Source: Nitrospirota bacterium (GTDB taxonomy: Bacteria; Nitrospirota; Thermodesulfovibrionia; Thermodesulfovibrionales; SM23-35). From it: a stretch of DNA of 10,041 bases. Both the position numbers and the translations under genes were made by a program. The stretch spans positions 1 through 10,041 of the forward strand of contig JAGSYM010000016.1 in the NCBI GenBank assembly GCA_018262395.1, written 5' to 3'. This document shows, one piece after another, positions 6,668-10,041 of this stretch. A model generated the notes under the pieces. It was not told the DNA's origin. It was given only the letters and a program-made list of their open reading frames with translations, and ran no database searches. Position 1 is the stretch's first letter. Every line of letters begins with the position of its first letter.

Positions 6668-7145
6668 GTCCTTCTACGATACCTTTGCAAGCCCCATCGG
6701 GACCCTGTATCTTATCTGTGCTGGGAAAACCCTCTGTGGGATCGATTTTCAGAAACCTGCCGGGGTGCTCCGCAAAGGGAAAGCCCCCCTTCTGCTGAAA
6801 AAGGAACTGAAAGAATATTTTGAAAGCGGCCAAGAGGAGTTCACCCAAAAGATAGTGTTCATGAGCGGGACTGAATTCGAAAAGACGGTCTGGCATGCGC
6901 TCAGGGAGATCCCCTATGGAGAGACACGGACATATAAATGGCTTGCTGAAAAGATCGGAAAGCCGAATGCTTCCAGGGCGGTCGGTCAGGCACTCAGCCG
7001 TAACCCGTTACCTATTATTGTCCCATGCCATCGTATTATTGAATCGGATGGTTCCCTCGGCGGATATTCCGGCGGAATTGATATCAAGAGGCGGTTGTTG
7101 GATATTGAGTACTATATAAAATTGTCGAAGCAGGCCCCTCACTAA
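6639..7145 (+). CDS. ogt: Methylated-DNA--protein-cysteine methyltransferase (O6-alkylguanine-DNA alkyltransferase)
   Basis: A 168-aa suicide DNA repair protein that transfers alkyl groups from O6-alkylguanine to its own cysteine. An N-terminal Ogt-type fold (S-P-I-G-T-L-Y-L, then G-I-D-F) precedes the helix-turn-helix and active-site domain: I-P-Y-G-E-T-R-T-Y, N-A-S-R113-A-V-G-Q-A with R113 as the arginine finger, and the catalytic I-V-P-C130-H-R motif followed by G-G-Y-S-G-G. It is nearer Ogt than Ada in length and lacks an AdaA domain. It overlaps the kinase gene by 29 nt, so it is likely translated from the same message. Nothing in the sequence links repair to the c-di-GMP genes beyond that arrangement. 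The gene symbol is by family; paralogue identity is uncertain. Confidence 0.9.
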   Translation: MSQKRSSSTESFYDTFASPIGTLYLICAGKTLCGIDFQKPAGVLRKGKAPLLLKKELKEYFESGQEEFTQKIVFMSGTEFEKTVWHALREIPYGETRTYKWLAEKIGKPNASRAVGQALSRNPLPIIVPCHRIIESDGSLGGYSGGIDIKRRLLDIEYYIKLSKQAPH

Positions 7146-7164
7146 AAATTTTTATAGTGTAGCC

Positions 7165-7316
7165 AACAGTGCAGATATTGTTCGTAAAATTATTTAAATC
7201 GATGATTTGATTGAAATATCTATCATCGCTCTCTGTATAAAATTTTTCATGAAACCATCGGTGAAAGGTACACTATAGTATCGAAAAATAATTTTTCTCG
7301 TAACATCTGCACTGTT
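7165..7316. repeat. Inverted-repeat element, copy 2
   Basis: Terminal arms AACAGTGCAGA (7165-7175) and TCTGCACTGTT (7306-7316) pair perfectly over 11 bp. AAAATTATTT (7186-7195) with AAATAATTTT (7286-7295) adds a further perfect 10-bp stem. Inside are CGATGAT (7200-7206) with ATCATCG (7222-7228), enclosing GAT/ATC, and a second hairpin around 7269-7281 (TAC/GTA). It matches copy 1 (199-353) along its length with many substitutions. The outermost pairs differ from copy 1 yet stay complementary. It begins 19 nt after the alkyltransferase stop. No clear target duplication. Confidence 0.75.
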
Positions 7317-7333
7317 TATACTAACTCACAATG

Positions 7334-7346
7334 GTCATAAAATGAC
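7334..7346. repeat. Linker hairpin between two inverted-repeat elements
   Basis: GTCAT (7334-7338) and ATGAC (7342-7346) pair across an AAA loop, in the 29-nt spacer between copies 2 and 3. It touches the first base of copy 3, so the two structures compete at that base. Short enough to be chance. Confidence 0.3.
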
Positions 7347-7454
7347 GGCAGATATTGTATCTGAGCAGATTTGAATTCTGTAAAAGACGGAATTCACCTC
7401 GGAGGGCCCGATGGATATCGGGACCGAGAATGAGCGAAAATACTGTATCTGCCG
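7346..7454. repeat. Inverted-repeat element, copy 3 (short, GC-richer form)
   Basis: CGGCAGATA (7346-7354) pairs with TATCTGCCG (7446-7454). The stem continues to position 7360/7440 with one G-T and one T-T. Two strong hairpins lie inside: TGAATTCTGT (7372-7381) with 7387-7396, ten pairs including one G-T and a 5-nt loop; and CTCGG (7398-7402) with CCGAG (7424-7428), stacked on CCCGAT (7407-7412) with ATCGGG (7417-7422) around a GGAT loop. The end motif GGCAGATATTGT resembles copies 1 and 2, but the interior differs in sequence while keeping the layout of one outer stem plus two inner hairpins. Confidence 0.65.
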
Positions 7455-7459
7455 GTATA

Positions 7460-7465
7460 TATAAT
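7460..7465 (+). promoter_or_regulatory. Putative -10 box upstream of cutA
   Basis: A perfect TATAAT lies six bases beyond the right arm of copy 3 and 36 nt before the cutA ATG. The matching -35 position (7437-7442) reads AAAATA, a poor match and inside the element's right arm. A start near 7472 would leave a short leader containing the cutA ribosome site. Confidence 0.45.
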
Positions 7466-7501
7466 GTATGAATAAAGCAGGTTAAATAGAAAGGAATATC
7501 T

Positions 7502-7816
7502 ATGAGCGAAATTGTCGTCTTCATAACTGCTTCGAAAGAAGAGGAGGCGGTGAAAATCGCACACGCACTTGTTGAGGCGAGGCTTGCCGGATGCGTGAAT
7601 TGTGTAAAAAATATCCGTTCCATCTATAGCTGGGAGGGCAGGATAGAGGATGAAAAAGAAGTCCTTATGATCGCAAAGACACAAAAAAAACTTTTCAAAC
7701 CGCTGCAGGAAAAGGTGAAAGAACTCCACAGTTATTCGGTGCCTGAGATTATTGCTGTGCCGGTTGCTGAAGGTTCTGCGGATTATCTGAAGTGGCTTAG
7801 GGATGTAACAGGTTGA
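7502..7816 (+). CDS. cutA: CutA1 divalent-cation tolerance protein
   Basis: A 104-aa protein of the CutA1 family: small trimeric ferredoxin-like proteins linked to tolerance of copper and other divalent metals, though the molecular role is unsettled. It shows the family pattern V-F-I-T-A-S near the start, A-R-L-A-G-C31-V-N, I-Y-S-W44-E-G-R-I, E-V-L-M-I-A-K-T60, and H76-S-Y-S-V-P-E-I. Length is standard for bacterial CutA1 without a signal peptide, so it is probably cytosolic. The start is supported by AAGGA (7491-7495) six bases upstream. It is first in a cluster with a nitrilase-family gene (7-nt gap) and endonuclease V, and follows a -10 box next to an inverted-repeat element. Confidence 0.92.
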   Translation: MSEIVVFITASKEEEAVKIAHALVEARLAGCVNCVKNIRSIYSWEGRIEDEKEVLMIAKTQKKLFKPLQEKVKELHSYSVPEIIAVPVAEGSADYLKWLRDVTG

Positions 7817-7823
7817 TACGATT

Positions 7824-8636
7824 GTGATAAAAGCGGGTTTCTATCAATTCAATCCGGTTTTCGGGCAGAGAGAGGAGAATATCAAAAAGGTCTTCTCTGT
7901 TCTGCATGATGCTGATCTCCATCTCCTTGTCCTCCCGGAATTTTTCGCTACTGGCTACCAGTTCATATCACAGGAAGAGGTGGCAGGCCTTTCAGAAAAA
8001 ATTCCTGAAGGATATACGACCGAAAGCCTTGTAAATCTTTCACGGGAAAAGAATATGTATATTGTTGCAGGTCTTCCGGAAAGAGATGGAGACAGGTTTT
8101 TTAACAGCGCTGTCCTCGTGGGCCCTGAAGGATTCATCGGGTCATACCGTAAAACTCACCTCTTTTTTGAAGAGAAATATTATTTCAGTGCCGGGGACAC
8201 AGGGTTTCGCGTCTGGGATACCGGGATAGGTCGTATCGGTATCATGATCTGCTTTGACTGGTTTTTCCCTGAATCGATGAGAGAACTTTCACTGATGGGT
8301 GCTGACGTTGTTGCGCATCCTGCAAATCTTGTGCTGCCCTATTGCCCTCAGGCAATGCCCATCCGGTGTCTGGAAAACCGTGCCTACGCGATAACGGCGA
8401 ACCGTATCGGGGAAGAGAAGAGGAAAGAAGGACAGACGTTACAATTTATCGGCCAAAGCCTTATCGTTTCTCCGGAAGGAAACGTTCTGATCAGTGCTCA
8501 TGCACAAGAAGAAACTCTCATGATAACCGAAATAGACCCTGAAAAGGCGAGGAATAAGGCATTGAATCCTCTGAACAACCTCTTCACCGACCGGAGACCT
8601 GAGATGTATAGAGACCTGACAAAACCAAAACCTTGA
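7824..8636 (+). CDS. Nitrilase/carbon-nitrogen hydrolase family protein
   Basis: A 270-aa enzyme of the nitrilase superfamily, which hydrolyses amide or other carbon-nitrogen bonds in small molecules. The catalytic triad is visible: E39 in V-L-P-E-F-F-A-T-G-Y, K110 in Y-R-K-T-H-L-F, and C143 in I-M-I-C-F-D-W-F-F-P-E, with an accessory glutamate at 117. C-terminal R-C-L-E-N-R-A-Y and G-Q-S-L-I-V-S-P-E-G-N-V-L are also family-typical. Length suits amidase-type members (omega-amidase, N-carbamoylputrescine amidase and similar) rather than large nitrilases or NAD synthetase fusions. The substrate cannot be told from sequence alone. GTG 7824 is chosen because the first strand begins right after it; only a weak ribosome site (ACAGG) precedes it. 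Its last bases overlap the endonuclease V start, so the genes are probably coupled. Confidence 0.87.
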   Translation: MIKAGFYQFNPVFGQREENIKKVFSVLHDADLHLLVLPEFFATGYQFISQEEVAGLSEKIPEGYTTESLVNLSREKNMYIVAGLPERDGDRFFNSAVLVGPEGFIGSYRKTHLFFEEKYYFSAGDTGFRVWDTGIGRIGIMICFDWFFPESMRELSLMGADVVAHPANLVLPYCPQAMPIRCLENRAYAITANRIGEEKRKEGQTLQFIGQSLIVSPEGNVLISAHAQEETLMITEIDPEKARNKALNPLNNLFTDRRPEMYRDLTKPKP

Positions 8637-9316
8637 AGATACCACCCTGGCCAGGCACAATCTCTGAAGCGAAAGCTGCCCAGGTTGCTCTCCGGGATAA
8701 AGTCAGGATCGTTCCCCTGAGAAAGAAAACCCGATATATTGCTGCTGTTGACGCGGCTTTTGCCGGTGAACGGATCATCGGTGCAGCTTGTCTCTACCGC
8801 TATCCTGAGATAACTCTTGTTGAAGAAACGCATGCAGAGATGAGAAATCTGTTTCCGTATGTGCCTGGATTGCTCACTTTCAGAGAAGGCCCTGTCATCA
8901 CAAAAGTCATCGGGCAATTAACCATCAATCCTGATGTTATTCTTTTTGACGGACAGGGTATTGCGCACCCGATCAGCATGGGTATTGCATCTCACATGGG
9001 AGTTATCCTTGATCTGCCGGCTATAGGATGTGCAAAATCGCGACTAATTGGGGATTACAAAGAACCAAAATTACGGCGGGGTTCGTGGTCACCCCTTCTC
9101 TATAATGATACTGTTGTTGGTGCGGTGCTAAGAACAAGAGATAATGTTAAACCTATTTTTGTTTCGCCCGGCCACAGAATTGACTTGAAATCGTCAATAG
9201 ACATTGTCCTCACTTGCATCAGTAAATACAGAATCCCCGAACCTTTACGGAGAGCAGATTTCCTATCAAAGAGAATCAAAAGGGAAAAAGAACCCCACTT
9301 TAGTAAAGGGGGGTAA
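8633..9316 (+). CDS. nfi: Endonuclease V (deoxyinosine 3' endonuclease)
   Basis: A 227-aa DNA repair nuclease that cuts beside deoxyinosine and related deaminated bases. The family core is intact: catalytic D40 in A-V-D-A-A-F, F-P-Y76-V-P-G-L-L-T-F-R-E85 with the wedge P-Y-x-P-G and metal glutamate, D106-G-Q-G-I-A-H112-P, and the S-x-G-I-A-S-H-M-G and G-C-A-K-S-R-L segments. The TTG start overlaps the nitrilase stop (TTGA); residues from about 5 align with other family N-termini, so the start is plausible but not proven. The last eight residues (E-P-H-F-S-K-G-G) and the stop codon lie in or at the edge of a G/C-run palindromic repeat (9293-9330), so the natural C-terminus seems to have been replaced or extended by repeat sequence. 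Confidence 0.9.
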   Translation: MKIPPWPGTISEAKAAQVALRDKVRIVPLRKKTRYIAAVDAAFAGERIIGAACLYRYPEITLVEETHAEMRNLFPYVPGLLTFREGPVITKVIGQLTINPDVILFDGQGIAHPISMGIASHMGVILDLPAIGCAKSRLIGDYKEPKLRRGSWSPLLYNDTVVGAVLRTRDNVKPIFVSPGHRIDLKSSIDIVLTCISKYRIPEPLRRADFLSKRIKREKEPHFSKGG

Positions 9317-9330
9317 GGGGGGATTTTTTA
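9293..9330. repeat. G/C-run palindromic repeat with T-run
   Basis: CCCC (9293-9296), a bulged A, and CTTT (9298-9301) pair with AAAG (9305-9308) and GGGG (9309-9312) around AGT. A second G-run (9317-9322) and T6 (9324-9329) follow. I recognise this CCCTTTAGTAAAGGG style as a common dispersed repeat in several bacterial lineages; that is recollection, not a search. It covers the 3' end of the endonuclease V gene. The T-run is separated from the hairpin by 11 nt, so it is not a classic terminator, though it may still stop transcription. Confidence 0.6.
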
Positions 9331-9377
9331 GAACAAATGAAGATATGTGTCTTTCGTATTTAAGTTGAAGAAACACT

Positions 9378-9406
9378 GGATTCCCTGGTCAAGCCAGGGA
9401 ATGACA
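9378..9406 (+). repeat. REP-like palindrome, unit 1
   Basis: ATTCCCTGG (9380-9388) and CCAGGGAAT (9394-9402) form a perfect 9-bp stem with loop TCAAG, flanked by GG on the left and GACA on the right. It shares loop and flanks with the units at 9426-9449 (inverted) and 9497-9521. Confidence 0.7.
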
Positions 9407-9425
9407 TTCTTAAGTGCCTGTTTTT

Positions 9426-9449
9426 TGTCATTCCCGCTTGTCGGGAATC
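9426..9449 (-). repeat. REP-like palindrome, unit 2 (inverted)
   Basis: Read on the minus strand it is GATTCCCG, loop ACAAG, CGGGAAT, then GACA. The 7-bp stem is perfect. It faces unit 1 across a 19-nt gap, making a head-to-head pair like those in BIME clusters. Confidence 0.7.
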
Positions 9450-9496
9450 TTTCTTGGGGTTTTGCGTATCATTTCTGGGTTGACAGATAAAAAGAA

Positions 9497-9521
9497 GGAT
9501 GCTGGACAAGCCAGCATGACG
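9497..9521 (+). repeat. REP-like palindrome, unit 3
   Basis: ATGCTGG (9499-9505) and CCAGCAT (9511-9517) pair perfectly around loop ACAAG, with GG before and GACG after. Loop and flanks match units 1 and 2 although the stem bases have changed in pairs. It lies 38 nt beyond the stop of the minus-strand Mth938-like gene. Confidence 0.65.
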
Positions 9522-9558
9522 TTATATGAATCTTTCAGCGAGAATCATGGGATTGCGG

Positions 9559-9900
9559 TCAACAAGTCAGATGAAGGGCAGCGATGACTTTCTTATCCTT
9601 TTGAAGCGTATGAAACAATTCGACTGCTTTTCCCGTCCGTTCAACATGAACGCGGATGCCCCTTGACTCAAGATGCGCTTCGGTTTCTTTCGGGACTTTC
9701 ATTACCCCGAGAGCGCCGGTTCCTATGATGACAGACTCCGGATTGGCAGCGATCACATCTATTAAATCTTCAACATGCAGGTTATGGCCTTCTTTCCGCC
9801 ACCATGAGGCATTAACATGGTCAGGATAGATGATGACATCTGATGTGTAGATTTGGCCGTCAATGACAATCTTCCCCCAGGAATAATGCTCTATCTTCAT
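9559..9900 (-). CDS. Mth938-like (DUF498) domain protein
   Basis: A 113-aa single-domain protein of the Mth938/DUF498 group, whose animal relatives include AAMDC and the complex I assembly factor NDUFAF3. Supporting pattern: a first strand I-E-H-Y-S-W-G-K-I-V-I-D-G, D21-V-I-I-Y-P, W33-W-R, H39-x-L-x-x-x-D-L, the I-I-G60-T-G62 turn with A-L-G-V, a V-E-R-T-G-K-A-V-E-L-F-H segment, and the family-typical C-terminal A-A-L-H-L-T-C. Length is normal and there is no signal peptide. A ribosome site (AAAGGA on the minus strand, about 11 bases before the ATG) is present but loosely spaced. It is divergent from the selenocysteine tRNA gene across a 43-nt gap. The biochemical function of bacterial members is not established. 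Confidence 0.87.
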   Translation of the reverse strand: MKIEHYSWGKIVIDGQIYTSDVIIYPDHVNASWWRKEGHNLHVEDLIDVIAANPESVIIGTGALGVMKVPKETEAHLESRGIRVHVERTGKAVELFHTLQKDKKVIAALHLTC

Positions 9901-9928
9901 TTCACGTCCATCCTTTGATATGTTATTC

Positions 9929-9934
9929 TATAAT
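9929..9934 (+). promoter_or_regulatory. -10 box of the selC promoter
   Basis: A perfect TATAAT stands nine bases before the mature tRNA 5' end, giving an expected start near 9941. I see no good -35 at 16-18 bp spacing; the region overlaps the leader of the divergent minus-strand gene. Confidence 0.5.
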
Positions 9935-9943
9935 GTACCACAC

Positions 9944-10041
9944 GGGAGTGTATAGGGCTCTGGTGTCTCTCCCGGACTTCAAATCCGGTGTTGCCTGTTA
10001 CAAACGGGCAGGGTGGGTTCGATTCCCACACGCTCCCGCCA
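9944..10041 (+). tRNA. selC: tRNA-Sec (anticodon TCA)
   Basis: A complete 98-nt selenocysteine tRNA that reads UGA in selenoprotein messages. The acceptor stem has 8 bp (9944-9951 with 10030-10037, one G-T), which with a 5-bp T stem (10013-10017 with 10025-10029) gives the 13-bp stack typical of bacterial tRNA-Sec. The anticodon stem is 9972-9976 with 9984-9988, with loop CTTCAAA and anticodon TCA at 9979-9981. A long variable arm pairs 9992-9999 with 10003-10010, including one T-G. The T loop is TTCGATT, the discriminator base is G, and CCA is encoded at 10039-10041. It ends exactly at the window edge. Its presence implies that selA, selB, selD and selenoproteins exist elsewhere; none is in this window. 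Confidence 0.96.

Noticed and set aside
7140..7159. CACTA...TAGTG hairpin at the end of ogt as a terminator
   Set aside because: The stem is only 5 bp and AT-rich, with an irregular centre and no following T-run.
9559..9561. UGA after the final cysteine of the Mth938-like protein as a selenocysteine codon
   Set aside because: The family normally ends at L-H-L-T-C, so this is an ordinary stop despite the presence of selC.

Overview
The window looks like a chromosomal stretch of a Gram-negative, selenocysteine-using bacterium of middling GC content. A TonB protein implies an outer membrane. The long multi-domain signalling protein with an N-terminal Rossmann domain, the small KOW-like protein, and the G/C-run and REP-like intergenic repeats fit best with Nitrospirota or a deltaproteobacterial (Desulfobacterota) lineage. 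That placement is inference from gene style; no marker gene here fixes it. No phage, IS transposase or CRISPR genes are visible.

Layout. Positions 1-376 carry no convincing gene but hold hairpins (46-66, 97-160) and a 155-nt inverted-repeat element (199-353). Next comes a plus-strand cluster: a geranylgeranyl-reductase-type flavoprotein (377-1468), an overlapping TonB (1462-2262) and a 73-aa DUF3553/KOW-like protein (2302-2523). A strong sigma70-type promoter (2572-2600) then drives an overlapping signalling cluster: a REC-HD-GYP c-di-GMP phosphodiesterase (2608-3612), a 1020-aa hybrid histidine kinase ending in two receivers and a degenerate GGDEF domain (3605-6667), and an O6-alkylguanine-DNA alkyltransferase (6639-7145). 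The intergenic stretch 7146-7501 is almost filled by two more structured inverted-repeat elements and ends in the -10 of a promoter. A third plus-strand cluster follows: cutA (7502-7816), a nitrilase-family amidohydrolase (7824-8636) and endonuclease V (8633-9316). Positions 9293-9521 hold a G/C-run repeat and three REP-like palindromes. A minus-strand Mth938-like gene (9559-9900) is divergent from a complete selenocysteine tRNA gene (9944-10041) that ends exactly at the window edge.

How the genes fit. The HD-GYP protein and the kinase, translationally coupled, form a two-component/c-di-GMP module: one protein should degrade c-di-GMP, and the other looks able to bind it (RxxD I-site kept) but probably not to make it. 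The alkyltransferase and endonuclease V are DNA repair genes placed at the ends of otherwise unrelated clusters.

The most interesting unexplained signal is the family of three 109-155-nt intergenic inverted-repeat elements. Their terminal stems share a GCAGA/TCTGC core while the flanking base pairs change together between copies, and each encloses two further hairpins. This is what a MITE-like mobile repeat, or a structured RNA or regulatory element, would look like.
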